Assembly: GCA_021204905.1 (NCBI GenBank)
Contig: JAJPYN010000012.1
Span: 1-64,000, forward strand
DNA: 64,000 bases
From: Prevotella sp.
Lineage (GTDB): Bacteria > Bacteroidota > Bacteroidia > Bacteroidales > Bacteroidaceae
Direction of reading: 5' to 3'
Shown here: one piece after another, positions 26,714-35,418 of the stretch
Layout: each line of letters opens with the position of its first letter
Position numbering within the stretch: the stretch's first letter is position 1
Made by a program: the position numbers and the translations under genes
Notes under the pieces: generated by a model
Databases searched by the model: none
What the model saw: only the letters and a program-made list of their open reading frames with translations
What the model was told of the DNA's origin: nothing

Positions 26714-27298
26714 CTATTCCGCGCCGAGCGAGTCGGGCTTCTCCGGCACCGGTACGGCGGTTATGCGGCGGAAAGAGTAGATGCCGTTGCGGTTTTCGAG
26801 GTCGAGAGAGTCGGCGGTAAGGGAGATGATGTCGAACGTGTCGCGGCTGAGGAGGAGGTGCCCGTTGAATATCCGCCACTCCGTCCATTTGCTCGTCTCC
26901 ACCTCGACATTGGAGTTTACCGCGCCGTCTTCCGCTATTTCGAAGTCGCGGTCGAGGCTTGTCCAGCGTCCGAGCAAAGAAGTGATGTTCACCACACGCC
27001 GCGCGATAAGACCGTAATCCCCTTTCCCGGCGGTTACAGCCATTCTGTCGCCCGCCATCAAACCGCCCGCAACAAGGACGGTATCTTCGTCCTCATCGCC
27101 CAAGAGCGCGATGGTGAGGGTGTCGCTCGTGCTCGTGATAAGTTGCAGAGTGTGCATCGTCGTGCCTATGCCGCAAACGCCGTAGAGGGTGGAGTCGTTG
27201 TCCTGCCGCCCGTCTTTCTTGCTTTTGCCGTCCTCCGGTTTGCTGTTCGTGCAACATACGCATAGGGCAATCGCCACAAGACATAATAATTTGTACAT
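26714..27298 (-). CDS. Lipoprotein of unknown function, possibly lipocalin-like
   Basis: A 194-residue lipoprotein (signal residues 1-15, lipobox CVCC) followed by a Lys/Asp-rich linker. The remainder is predicted beta with a LLGRWTS motif (about 108-114), reminiscent of the GxW signature of lipocalin-like domains in Bacteroidota, but I cannot assign a family with confidence. It lies between mazG and rnz with gaps of 10 and 13 bp, so it is co-transcribed with them. Confidence 0.6.
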   Translation of the reverse strand: MYKLLCLVAIALCVCCTNSKPEDGKSKKDGRQDNDSTLYGVCGIGTTMHTLQLITSTSDTLTIALLGDEDEDTVLVAGGLMAGDRMAVTAGKGDYGLIARRVVNITSLLGRWTSLDRDFEIAEDGAVNSNVEVETSKWTEWRIFNGHLLLSRDTFDIISLTADSLDLENRNGIYSFRRITAVPVPEKPDSLGAE

Positions 27299-27308
27299 AT
27301 CGTTAGGG

Positions 27309-28103
27309 TTATTTGTTCTCTGTCTTCTTCGCTTCGTCCCAGAGCGCGTCCATCTCCTCGAGCGTCATATCTTTCAGCGCGCGCCCCTGCCGCTTTGCTT
27401 GCTCCTCTATATAATTAAAGCGGCGCGTGAACTTTTGGCAGGTCTTCTCGAGCGCCGTATCGGGATTGAGCTTGTAGAGCCGCGCCGCGTTGACTATGGC
27501 AAACAGGAAATCGCCCAGCTCCTCGCCGCTTCTCTCCTTGTCGCCCCTGCGCAGTTCCTCCTCAAATTCCCCCAGTTCCTCGTGTACCTTCGCCCAAACG
27601 TCCTCCTTTTTCGCCCAGTCGAAGCCGACGTTTGCCGCCTTCTCGGTGATGCGGAACGCCTTTATCATGCTCGGCAACGCCGTCGGCACGCCCGCCAACA
27701 CGGACTTGTTGCCGTCCTTCTCCTTGAGTTTTATCTGCTCCCAGTTCTGCAATACCGTCTCCGCGCTGTCCGCTTTCTCGTCGCCGTAGATATGCGGATG
27801 GCGGAAGATAAGTTTGTCCGTCTCGCGCCGGCACACATCGGCAATATCGAACTCGCCTATCTCGCTGCCCATCAGAGCGTAGAACACGACGTGCTCCAAC
27901 ACATCTCCCAGCTCCTTGCACACGTTCTTCCAGTCCTTTCGCAGCGAGGCATCACATAGTTCATACACTTCTTCTATCGTGTTCGGGCGCAGGCTGTCAA
28001 AGGTCTGCTTCCTGTCCCACGGGCATTTCTCGCGCAGTTCGTCGAGCACGTCGAGCAGTCTGCCGAACGCAGAGAGCTTCTCTTCACGGCTGTGTTTCTC
28101 CAT
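27309..28103 (-). CDS. mazG: Nucleoside triphosphate pyrophosphohydrolase MazG
   Basis: Hydrolyses nucleoside triphosphates to monophosphates and pyrophosphate, cleaning the nucleotide pool. It is 264 residues with two MazG-fold repeats: the first with CPWDRKQTFDSLRP and EEVYELCDA...KELGDVLEH (about 25-70), the second with EELGEFEEE...EELGDFLFAIVNAARL (about 170-210). The EExxE and ExxD magnesium ligands are present in both. The -7 box at 28147-28154 puts transcription start near 28140, so the ATG at 28103 is preferred to those at 28136 and 28133. Confidence 0.93.
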   Translation of the reverse strand: MEKHSREEKLSAFGRLLDVLDELREKCPWDRKQTFDSLRPNTIEEVYELCDASLRKDWKNVCKELGDVLEHVVFYALMGSEIGEFDIADVCRRETDKLIFRHPHIYGDEKADSAETVLQNWEQIKLKEKDGNKSVLAGVPTALPSMIKAFRITEKAANVGFDWAKKEDVWAKVHEELGEFEEELRRGDKERSGEELGDFLFAIVNAARLYKLNPDTALEKTCQKFTRRFNYIEEQAKRQGRALKDMTLEEMDALWDEAKKTENK

Positions 28104-28146
28104 ATACGGGTCTGTCTGGTAGGGTCTGAACATCACTTTTACAGCG

Positions 28147-28154
28147 CAAAGATA
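28147..28154 (-). promoter_or_regulatory. -7 box of mazG-lipoprotein-rnz
   Basis: TATCTTTG on the minus strand, about 40 bp before the chosen mazG start. No clear -33 element. It is back to back with the valS -7 box. Confidence 0.6.
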
Positions 28155-28176
28155 TATAATTTCGACTTAGATTGCT

Positions 28177-28184
28177 TACTTTTG
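28177..28184 (+). promoter_or_regulatory. -7 box of valS
   Basis: TACTTTTG on the plus strand, followed by a leader of about 60 nt. No clear -33 TTG, so this is a partial match. Confidence 0.6.
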
Positions 28185-28251
28185 CAACTCATAAATCGCT
28201 TGCCGGAAGCAAAAATATGCCGACGGACGAAGCACATAAAAACGCATAGAG

Positions 28252-30978
28252 ATGGAACTGTCAACGAAGTACGACCCGCACGACGTGGAGGCGAAATGGT
28301 ATAAATACTGGACCGACCACAAACTTTTCGCCAGCCGCCCCGACACAAGAGAGCCTTTCACAATTATAATCCCGCCGCCAAACGTAACGGGTATTCTCCA
28401 CATGGGACACATGCTCAACAACACCATACAGGACATTCTCGTCCGCAAGGCACGCCTCGAAGGGAAGAACGCTTGTTGGGTGCCGGGCACCGACCACGCA
28501 TCTATCGCGACGGAGGCAAAGGTGGTGGCGCGCCTCGCAGAGCAGGGAATACGCAAGCGCGACCTCACGAGAGAGCAGTTCTTAGAGCATGCTTGGGACT
28601 GGACGCGCGAACACGGGGGCATCATCCTGAAGCAGTTACGGCGGCTCGGAGCCTCGTGCGACTGGGACCGCACGGCATTTACGATGGACGAAAAGCGCTC
28701 CGCATCGGTCATGAAAGTGTTCTGCGACCTCTACGACAAGGGACTTATCTACCGCGGACTGCGGATGGTGAACTGGGACCCGAAGGCGCAGACGGTGCTC
28801 TCGAGCGAAGAAGTGGTCTATAGAACCGAACAATCGAAGCTCTTTTATTTAAGGTATTATGTTGCCGATGCAGACGTTAACCCGATAGTGCCGACAGGTG
28901 TTGAAGGCGAAAAGATATACCGCAACGAGAAAGGATATTATGCCGTGGTAGCCACGACACGCCCGGAGACGATCATGGGCGATACCGCGATGTGCATCAA
29001 TCCCAAGGACCCGAAGAACGGTTGGTTGCGCGGGCATAAAGTGATTGTACCCTTAGTGGGGCGCGAAGTGCCGGTGATTGAAGACCGCTACGTGGATATC
29101 GAGTTCGGTACGGGCTGCTTGAAGGTTACGCCGGCGCACGACATCAACGACTATAACCTCGGGCGTGCGCACAACCTCGATACTATTGACATCTTCAATC
29201 CCGACGGCACGATCTCCGAAGCGGCGGGTCTCTACGTGGGACAAGACCGTATGGACGTGCGCAGACAGATTGCCGGAGACCTCGAAAAGGCGGGTCTGAT
29301 GGAGAAAACGGAGGACTATGAGAACAGCGTAGGTTACTCCGAGCGCAACCCCGACACCGCTGTCGAGCCGCGATTGTGCAAGCAGTGGTTCCTCTCCATG
29401 CGCCATTTCGCAGACATCGCCCTGCCTCCCGTGCTCGAAGGACGCATAAAATTCTACCCCGTAAAGTACGTTACGACCTACCGCAACTGGCTGGAGAACA
29501 TTCAGGACTGGTGCATCAGCCGGCAGCTATGGTGGGGGCACCGCATACCCGCCTATTTCCTGCCTACCGGCGACGAGGACAATGAGAAATATGTTGTGGC
29601 GTTATCGATAGACGAAGCGGTGGAGAAAGCCCGCAGGATAAAGGGTTTTGAGAACGTTGAAGCCGGTGATTTGCGGCGCGATGAGGATGCCTTGGACACG
29701 TGGTTCTCCTCGTGGCTGTGGCCTCTGTCGCTGTTCGACGCCATCAACGACCCCGGCAACGAAGAGATAAAATACTATTATCCCACGTCCGTACTCGTTA
29801 CGGGGCCCGACATAATTTTCTTCTGGGTGGCTCGAATGATAATGGCGGGCGAGGAATATCTCGGCGACGTGCCGTTCAGAAACGTGTATTTCACGGGCAT
29901 CGTGCGCGACAGTCTCGGGCGTAAGATGTCGAAACAGCTCGGCAACTCCCCCGACCCCATCGGCTTAATCGACAAATACGGCGCCGACGGAGTGCGTATG
30001 GGCATGCTCCTTTCCGCCCCCGCGGGCAACGATATTTTATTCAAGGAAGAGCTGTGCCAACAAGGAGCGGCGTTCTGCAACAAGATTTGGAACGCGTTCC
30101 GCCTCGTGAAAGGCTGGGACGTAACCGACTCCGAGCAGTCGCCGTCCGACAAGAAGACCTGCCGGTGGTTCGAGGCGAAGCTGCGCGAGGCGAACGCGGA
30201 GATAGAAGAAATGTACGGCAGGTATCGTCTCAACGAGGCTCTTATGGCGGCATTCAAACTCTTTACCGACGAGTTTTCCGGCTGGTTCCTCGAGATGATC
30301 AAACCTGCGTACGGGCAGCCGGTAAACAGGCAGACGCTCTCCGCGACACTCTCGTTCTTCGAAAAACTAATGCAGATTATTCATCCGTTTATGCCGTTCA
30401 TCACCGAAGAACTTTACCAGCACATCGCCGAGCGGCAAGACGGCGAGTCGATAATGACCTCGCGCCTCGTCTTGGATGCGCCGACGGAGGCTGACAAGGG
30501 CATTCTCGCGCAATACGAGGAGGGCAAGCAGATTATTTCCGGCGTTAGGGCGGTGCGGCAGACCAAGAATATCGCGCCGCGCGAGAGGCTGATTCTCGAA
30601 GTGGTAATGCAGAACCCGGACGACAGAAACGTAACTAAATGCCGCGCGTTCGGGCCCGTAATAAAGAAGCTCGCGGGGCTTGAAGATGTTCGTTACGTCG
30701 TTGCGAAGGGCGACGGCACAAGCTCGTTCCTCGTAGGCACTACGGAATATGCGGTCGAATTGGGCACTCTCGTAGATGTCGCGGCGGAGATAGAAAAGCA
30801 GGAAGCGCAGCTCGCCCACCTCGAAAGTTTCCTCACTGCCATACAAAAGAAACTCTCCAACGACCGCTTCGTACAGAACGCGAAGCCCGACGTGGTGGCT
30901 CTCGAGCGCAAAAAACTATCCGACACGGAGGAGAAAATCGCCGCCCTGAAAGACTCCCTCGCACAGTTGAAAGGGTAG
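28252..30978 (+). CDS. valS: Valine-tRNA ligase
   Basis: Class I aminoacyl-tRNA synthetase, 908 residues. [13 protein letters not shown] (about 43-55) holds the HIGH-type motif, the editing domain (about 190-360) includes the CP1 [10 protein letters not shown] block, and [12 protein letters not shown] (about 560) is the second ATP signature. The C-terminus forms the Glu/Lys-rich coiled coil that contacts tRNA (about 830-905). It ends 3 bp from the convergent lptB stop with no hairpin in between, so the two transcripts probably overlap. Confidence 0.98.
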   Translation: MELSTKYDPHDVEAKWYKYWTDHKLFASRPDTREPFTIIIPPPNVTGILHMGHMLNNTIQDILVRKARLEGKNACWVPGTDHASIATEAKVVARLAEQGIRKRDLTREQFLEHAWDWTREHGGIILKQLRRLGASCDWDRTAFTMDEKRSASVMKVFCDLYDKGLIYRGLRMVNWDPKAQTVLSSEEVVYRTEQSKLFYLRYYVADADVNPIVPTGVEGEKIYRNEKGYYAVVATTRPETIMGDTAMCINPKDPKNGWLRGHKVIVPLVGREVPVIEDRYVDIEFGTGCLKVTPAHDINDYNLGRAHNLDTIDIFNPDGTISEAAGLYVGQDRMDVRRQIAGDLEKAGLMEKTEDYENSVGYSERNPDTAVEPRLCKQWFLSMRHFADIALPPVLEGRIKFYPVKYVTTYRNWLENIQDWCISRQLWWGHRIPAYFLPTGDEDNEKYVVALSIDEAVEKARRIKGFENVEAGDLRRDEDALDTWFSSWLWPLSLFDAINDPGNEEIKYYYPTSVLVTGPDIIFFWVARMIMAGEEYLGDVPFRNVYFTGIVRDSLGRKMSKQLGNSPDPIGLIDKYGADGVRMGMLLSAPAGNDILFKEELCQQGAAFCNKIWNAFRLVKGWDVTDSEQSPSDKKTCRWFEAKLREANAEIEEMYGRYRLNEALMAAFKLFTDEFSGWFLEMIKPAYGQPVNRQTLSATLSFFEKLMQIIHPFMPFITEELYQHIAERQDGESIMTSRLVLDAPTEADKGILAQYEEGKQIISGVRAVRQTKNIAPRERLILEVVMQNPDDRNVTKCRAFGPVIKKLAGLEDVRYVVAKGDGTSSFLVGTTEYAVELGTLVDVAAEIEKQEAQLAHLESFLTAIQKKLSNDRFVQNAKPDVVALERKKLSDTEEKIAALKDSLAQLKG

Positions 30979-30981
30979 AAA

Positions 30982-31779
30982 TCAGCCCTCCGCGTCAATC
31001 TGGAACTGCTTCTTTTGGAGCACGAAGTTCTTGCCGAGATACTTCTCGCGCACTATCGGGTTGTCGGCAAGCTCCTGCGGATGACCCTTGAACAGGATTT
31101 TTCCCTCGAAAAGCATATAGGCGCGGTCGGTGATCGAGAGCGTCTCGTGGACGTTGTGGTCGGTGATGAGGATGCCGATGTTGCGATATTTCAGCCGCCA
31201 GACGATGTTTTGAACCTCCTCCACCGATATCGGGTCGACGCCTGCAAAGGGCTCGTCGAGCATGATAAATTTGGGATCAATCGCCAAACAGCGGGCTATC
31301 TCCGTGCGCCGGCGCTCTCCGCCCGACAGCTGGTCGCCCTTATTCTTGCGCACCTTGTGGAGTGAGAGCTCCGTCAACAGACTCTCCAACTTCGCCATTT
31401 GTTCCTCGCGGCTCAGCTCCGTCATCTCTAACACGGAGAGAATGTTGTCCTCCACGCTCATCTTGCGGAACACGCTCGCCTCCTGCGGCAAATATCCCAC
31501 GCCGGCGCGGGCACGCTTGTAGACGGGGAAAGAAGTGATCTCGTCATTGTCGATGTAAACTCTGCCGGCATTAGGCACAACGAGGCCGGTGGTCATGTAA
31601 AACGACGTCGTCTTGCCCGCACCGTTCGGCCCGAGCAGCCCCACAATCTCGCCCTGCGTTACGGAGAACGAGACATTATTCACCACCGTGCGCTTGCCGT
31701 AGCGTTTCACCAAGCCCTCGGCCCGGAGCGTCGATTTCTGCCCGCCGGAAACGGGGTTAACTTCTTCAATAGCGGTCAT
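30982..31779 (-). CDS. lptB: LPS export ABC transporter ATPase LptB
   Basis: ATPase of the LptB2FG complex that extracts lipopolysaccharide from the inner membrane and drives it along the Lpt bridge. It is 265 residues: Walker A GPNGAGKTTSFYM (about 46-58), signature LSGGERRRTEIARCL, Walker B FIMLDEPFAGVDP and ITDHNVHETL (H-loop), the last two being LptB hallmarks. The C-terminus is slightly extended (KKQFQIDAEG). The promoter places transcription start within a few bases of the ATG at 31779, giving a nearly leaderless mRNA, and excludes the ATG at 31791. lptFG are not adjacent. Confidence 0.95.
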   Translation of the reverse strand: MTAIEEVNPVSGGQKSTLRAEGLVKRYGKRTVVNNVSFSVTQGEIVGLLGPNGAGKTTSFYMTTGLVVPNAGRVYIDNDEITSFPVYKRARAGVGYLPQEASVFRKMSVEDNILSVLEMTELSREEQMAKLESLLTELSLHKVRKNKGDQLSGGERRRTEIARCLAIDPKFIMLDEPFAGVDPISVEEVQNIVWRLKYRNIGILITDHNVHETLSITDRAYMLFEGKILFKGHPQELADNPIVREKYLGKNFVLQKKQFQIDAEG

Positions 31780-31788
31780 AATTAACCG

Positions 31789-31820
31789 CAAAAGTAGCCG
31801 TTAGCGGAATAACAGGCAAA
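31789..31820 (-). promoter_or_regulatory. lptB promoter
   Basis: On the minus strand TTTG (31817-31820), 20 bp, then TACTTTTG (31789-31796), only 9 bp from the start codon. Confidence 0.8.
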
Positions 31821-31925
31821 CAAAAGCCGCTTTTTTACATTGACTTTACAGCCGTTTCTGTTAACTTTGACTATCGTCGAAAGCAGGCTGCAGTCGGGAA
31901 TAAAGAAATAAAAACCAAGTTATTC

Positions 31926-31957
31926 TTTCCTTATTCCTCTCGCTTGCACTACCTTTG
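31926..31957 (+). promoter_or_regulatory. mlaEF promoter
   Basis: TTTC (31926-31929), 20 bp, then TACCTTTG (31950-31957). Leader of about 20 nt. Confidence 0.7.
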
Positions 31958-31982
31958 CAATCGCTTAATCCGAAAAAAGTAG

Positions 31983-32741
31983 ATGCTGCTGTTGCATAGG
32001 TTGGAAAAGGCGCTCGCCACGTTCGGGCACTATCTTGTGATAATGGGCAAGGCGTTTGCGCTGCCTGACAAACTGCGTATGTTCGTCAAGCAGTATGTCA
32101 AGGAGATGGTGTCGCTCGGCATTGACTCCATCGGCATCGTGCTGCTCATCTCGTTTTTCATCGGCGCGGTGATCTGCATACAGATGAAGCTCAACATCCA
32201 GAGTCCGTGGATGCCGCGGTGGGTTACGGGCTACACCACGCGCGAGATAATGCTGTTGGAGTTCTCGTCGAGCATTATGTGCCTTATCCTTGCGGGGAAA
32301 GTGGGGTCGAATATCGCGTCGGAAATCGGCACGATGCGCGTTACTCAGCAGATTGACGCGCTCGACATCATGGGCGTCAACTCGGCGAATTACCTTATCC
32401 TGCCGAAGATCTTGGGGCTTATAACGATTATGCCGTGCCTCGTCATTTTCTCGTCCCTCTTCGGCATACTCGGCGCGTACGGCACGGCTTACGTCGGTCA
32501 TATCCTTTTGCCTGACGACCTGACGGCGGGCTTCCAACACGCGTTCAATCAGTGGTTTGTGTGGGCGAGCATCATCAAGAGCCTGTTCTTCGCATACATC
32601 ATCGCGAGCGTGTCGTCGTTCTTCGGCTACACCGTCGAGGGCGGCTCGGTGGAGGTGGGACGGGCAAGCACCACGGCGGTGGTTACGTCGAGCGTGCTGA
32701 TACTCTTTTCCGACGTGTTCCTCACGCAGTTGTTGTCATAA
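31983..32741 (+). CDS. mlaE: ABC transporter permease MlaE
   Basis: Inner-membrane permease of the Mla phospholipid transport system that maintains outer-membrane lipid asymmetry. It is 252 residues, with an amphipathic N-terminal helix, about five membrane segments and the conserved EIGTMRVTQQIDALDIMG block (about 117-134) that couples to the ATPase. It is followed 12 bp later by mlaF. The MCE-domain protein MlaD, usually the third component, is not found here; a terminator follows mlaF. Confidence 0.93.
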   Translation: MLLLHRLEKALATFGHYLVIMGKAFALPDKLRMFVKQYVKEMVSLGIDSIGIVLLISFFIGAVICIQMKLNIQSPWMPRWVTGYTTREIMLLEFSSSIMCLILAGKVGSNIASEIGTMRVTQQIDALDIMGVNSANYLILPKILGLITIMPCLVIFSSLFGILGAYGTAYVGHILLPDDLTAGFQHAFNQWFVWASIIKSLFFAYIIASVSSFFGYTVEGGSVEVGRASTTAVVTSSVLILFSDVFLTQLLS

Positions 32742-32753
32742 GTTTCCTCTCCC

Positions 32754-33512
32754 GTGATAGAAGTAAAGCATTTATATAAATCGTTCGAGGACAAAGAGGT
32801 GTTGACCGACATCAACGCCGTGTTCGACGCCGGCAAGACGAACCTGATCATCGGGCAGAGCGGCTCGGGCAAGACGGTGCTCGTGAAGAACATTGTGGGC
32901 TTGCTCACGCCGACGACGGGCAAGGTGCTCTACGACGGACGCGACTTCGTGGCGATGTCGCACAAGGAGCAGATTGCCATGCGGCGCGAGATGGGCATGA
33001 CATTTCAGTCGTCGGCACTGTTCGATTCGCTCTCCGTCATCGAGAACGTGATGTTTCCCCTCGATATGTTTTCTTCGATGAACCGCCGCGAACGCCGCAA
33101 CCGCGCGATGGAATGCCTCGAACGGGTGGAACTGAAAGACGCCGCCGACAAATATCCCGGCGAGATCTCGGGCGGTATGCAGAAGCGCGTGGCAATAGCG
33201 AGGGCGATAGTGCTCAACCCGAAATACCTCTTCTGCGACGAGCCCAACTCCGGTCTCGACCCCAAGACATCCCTCGTCATCGACGCGCTCCTGTCGTCTA
33301 TCACAAAGGAGTTCGGCATGACCACCATCATCAACACCCACGACATGAACTCCGTCATGGGCATCGGCGAGAAGATTATTTTTATTTACGCCGGACGCAA
33401 AGAATGGGAAGGCACGAAAGACGACGTGATGAGCGCCACCAACGCCCGCCTGAACGACCTCGTCTTTGCCTCCGACCTCTTCAAAAAGGTAAAGAAGGCG
33501 CAGGAGAAATAA
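32754..33512 (+). CDS. mlaF: ABC transporter ATPase MlaF
   Basis: ATPase partner of MlaE, 252 residues. Walker A is GQSGSGKTVLVK (about 34-45), the Q-loop follows at MTFQSSALFDSLSV, the signature is the Mla-type ISGGMQKRVAIARA, Walker B is YLFCDEPNSGLDP, and the H-loop lies in NTHDMNS. It is translated right after mlaE and the unit ends at a clear terminator, so the periplasmic MCE subunit must be encoded elsewhere. Confidence 0.94.
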   Translation: MIEVKHLYKSFEDKEVLTDINAVFDAGKTNLIIGQSGSGKTVLVKNIVGLLTPTTGKVLYDGRDFVAMSHKEQIAMRREMGMTFQSSALFDSLSVIENVMFPLDMFSSMNRRERRNRAMECLERVELKDAADKYPGEISGGMQKRVAIARAIVLNPKYLFCDEPNSGLDPKTSLVIDALLSSITKEFGMTTIINTHDMNSVMGIGEKIIFIYAGRKEWEGTKDDVMSATNARLNDLVFASDLFKKVKKAQEK

Positions 33513-33536
33513 GCGTCTAAAATAAAACGCAATGTA

Positions 33537-33564
33537 AGGGCGCACGTACTTTTCGCGCCCTTTT
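33537..33564 (+). terminator. Terminator after mlaF
   Basis: AGGGCGC (33537-33543) pairs with GCGCCCT (33555-33561) and is followed by TTT. The T tract touches the next promoter. Confidence 0.85.
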
Positions 33565-33565
33565 G

Positions 33566-33597
33566 CTTGCATATTCCTCGCCGTTCCACTACTTTTG
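33566..33597 (+). promoter_or_regulatory. Promoter of the structured RNA locus
   Basis: TTG (in CTTG, 33566-33569), 20 bp, then TACTTTTG (33590-33597). Transcription should start near 33604. Confidence 0.75.
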
Positions 33598-33603
33598 CCC
33601 TTG

Positions 33604-33852
33604 CATTCGGTCTTTGTGCCTTGTGCAAGACATATTGGCAAAAGCGCATTTTCGCTTTATTCCGTAGTTGTGAACCTAGACAATTCGCATTGTAAAATGG
33701 AATGATGAGAAAATTAGCTTCCTTGGTTTGTATTCGTGCATTATGTGCGGAATACGCCAAGTGGGGTTATTTCTTCCCTTATTTATTTTACAAGGAAGTC
33801 TAGGTCCTACAACGACAGATGAGGCAGAATGTTGACCTCACTTTTCTTTTAT
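33604..33852 (+). ncRNA. Candidate 6S-like structured RNA
   Basis: A free-standing transcription unit with no reading frame of its own. A short hairpin (AAAGCG 33641-33646 with CGCTTT 33653-33658) precedes the main fold. The closing stem is made of paired blocks: GTTGT 33667-33671 with ACAAC 33809-33813; CCTAGAC 33675-33681 with GTCTAGG 33798-33804; TTC 33684-33686 with GAA 33795-33797; TTGTAAAAT 33690-33698 with ATTTTACAA 33785-33793. It opens into a symmetric bubble (33699-33721 and 33762-33784, 23 nt each) and ends in a hairpin (CTTGG 33722-33726 with CCAAG 33757-33761; GTATTC 33730-33735 with GAATAC 33750-33755). That is the 6S RNA architecture. A terminator follows. The unit is AT-richer than its surroundings. 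The identity as 6S is inferred from shape, not sequence; a long regulatory leader or a mobile inverted-repeat element are alternatives. Confidence 0.6.
33820..33851 (+). terminator. Terminator of the structured RNA locus
   Basis: TGAGG (33820-33824) and CCTCA (33836-33840) with an 11-nt loop, then CTTTTCTTTTAT. A moderate hairpin with a good T tract. Confidence 0.65.
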
Positions 33853-33921
33853 GCCTTCCCGGAAACGAATCTATCACCGCTTCTGTCGGGTCAACAGCGG
33901 CACATTTTGAATTAACTCGCT

Positions 33922-34617
33922 ATGAGGAAAGTTTTATTGTTATTGTTGCTTCTCACGTCTCTTACAGCCGGCGCGAAGAAAAAGGTTGTGGTAAAGAAAG
34001 TATCCGTTACTCCGTCAGAAGCAAAGATTTCTGTCGACGGCAATTATGTCGGTGATGGTGTTACCGAGGTTACGATAGGCAAGACAGAGGGGTTTGTCGT
34101 GCTGAAGTTTGAGCTCGAAGGGTATGTTACCACCGAAGTGAAACTCTTTGCTTCGGACCAACGCAATGCCGTGTCTTACACTCTGCGGCGTGATGCCTTT
34201 TATGACCTTACGGTCGAGAGCGGTGCGGTGAACAAATATTTCGCTGTTACGGTGTCGAAAGATTTGTATACGGAAGACGGAACGGGCAAACGCAATACAG
34301 AAAAGGCGTGGAAGATGATCCACCAAGTGTTGCTCAACTATTTCGACGAGATACAGACCACGGATTTCGCTTCGGGATTTGTGCAGACGCCTTGGAAATA
34401 CAACACCCTTGCCGAAGCGGATAAGGTGATTAGGACGAGGGTATCCGTGAAAGAAAGTAATCTTGGTGGCGATCTCACATTCCAAATAAAGGTGTCATCG
34501 GAAGCGGCTCCTTTGCTCGGTTCAAGTCGAGAGGAGGCGTATAGAGAAGTCAACAGAGTGATTAAAGAGATGGAGCCGCTTGTGAGCGAATTCCAAACAA
34601 GACTTGGAAAGCGGTAA
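33922..34617 (+). CDS. Exported protein with PEGA-like N-terminal domain
   Basis: A 231-residue protein with a signal peptide (Leu-rich, residues 4-16, then TAGA). Residues about 28-75 (VTPSEAKISVDGNYVGDGV and later FELEGYVTTEV) match the short PEGA domain, a surface-layer-associated beta module. The rest, about 80-231, has no family I recognise: a beta segment, then FASGFVQTPWKY and a C-terminal helix. Base composition is visibly lower in GC than the genome around it. It is followed by another exported AT-rich gene 33 bp later. The role is unknown; an envelope function is likely. Confidence 0.75.
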   Translation: MRKVLLLLLLLTSLTAGAKKKVVVKKVSVTPSEAKISVDGNYVGDGVTEVTIGKTEGFVVLKFELEGYVTTEVKLFASDQRNAVSYTLRRDAFYDLTVESGAVNKYFAVTVSKDLYTEDGTGKRNTEKAWKMIHQVLLNYFDEIQTTDFASGFVQTPWKYNTLAEADKVIRTRVSVKESNLGGDLTFQIKVSSEAAPLLGSSREEAYREVNRVIKEMEPLVSEFQTRLGKR

Positions 34618-34650
34618 TAAAATGAAAGACAATAAAAAACAGAGTGCTAT

Positions 34651-35277
34651 ATGAAAAAATTTTTATTTGCAGCGGCTTTGATGGTATCTGTGGCTGCTAA
34701 TGCGCAAATCATAGATGAATTTGACACAAACCAATACGGTTGGACTGAATGTTCAGGTCACGATGGAGATGCAATGATTCTCGACGGGAAAATGCATATC
34801 GTAGGCAAGAAAACCGGCACATCTTTGTTCTCTGCATTAACAGGTGTAAGCACGGGAGAACCATCGTTCATAGAAACGCATTGTTATGCTCCTATTGATG
34901 TTACAAAAGACTTTGAAATCAGCTGTGATGCGAGCATTAAAAATGCACTTTATGGCGGGAGGTTCGGTCTGATTTTAGATTACTACGATGAAGGAAACTT
35001 TATCGTATTTATCGTCTCGTCGGAAGGTCAGGCAACATTTCTGCGTTACAAAGAATACAGATTGGTAGGCAGAATAAAGAACAATATAAAACTGAAATAC
35101 CAAAAGGAAACCGACGTAAAACTAGCAGTGAAGAACACGTACAACAAATTGCAGTTCTACGTGAACGACATGGAAGCTCTTGAATGCAGATACGTAAATC
35201 TCACTTCCTCCGGTATAGGCTTCTTTGTTTACAGCAGGGAAACGGTCGATTTCGACAACTTGGTAATTAACCAGTAA
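34651..35277 (+). CDS. Exported jelly-roll-like protein of unknown function
   Basis: A 208-residue protein with a signal peptide ending ANAQ (about residue 18). The remainder consists of predicted beta strands with IIDEFDTNQYGWTE, FEISCDASIKN, GGRFGLILDYYDEGNFIVF and ending SRETVDFDNLVINQ. That layout is typical of the concanavalin-like fold of family-16/DUF1080-type domains that bind or cleave carbohydrate, but no catalytic pair is evident. Codon use is AT-rich like its upstream neighbour, with which it probably forms an operon. A strong terminator follows. Confidence 0.72.
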   Translation: MKKFLFAAALMVSVAANAQIIDEFDTNQYGWTECSGHDGDAMILDGKMHIVGKKTGTSLFSALTGVSTGEPSFIETHCYAPIDVTKDFEISCDASIKNALYGGRFGLILDYYDEGNFIVFIVSSEGQATFLRYKEYRLVGRIKNNIKLKYQKETDVKLAVKNTYNKLQFYVNDMEALECRYVNLTSSGIGFFVYSRETVDFDNLVINQ

Positions 35278-35311
35278 TAAGTCGGGGAAGAAGAACTGAA
35301 CATGTTAATTC

Positions 35312-35347
35312 GTGTGCACATCTCATTCGGGGTGTGCATACTTTTTT
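35312..35347 (+). terminator. Terminator after the AT-rich gene pair
   Basis: An 11-bp stem (35312-35322 with 35331-35341, two wobbles) followed by six T residues. Confidence 0.85.
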
Positions 35348-35418
35348 ATAATAACCAAGCTCGTTTTTTAGTAACGCGCCGCAGGGTTAACGGAATTTTC
35401 GGTTGGCGAAATCGACAG

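Noticed and set aside
33664..33816. A miniature inverted-repeat transposable element
   Set aside because: The arms are interrupted in the manner of an RNA stem, I see no target-site duplication, and promoter and terminator lie in the right places for an RNA gene; it is kept as an alternative only.
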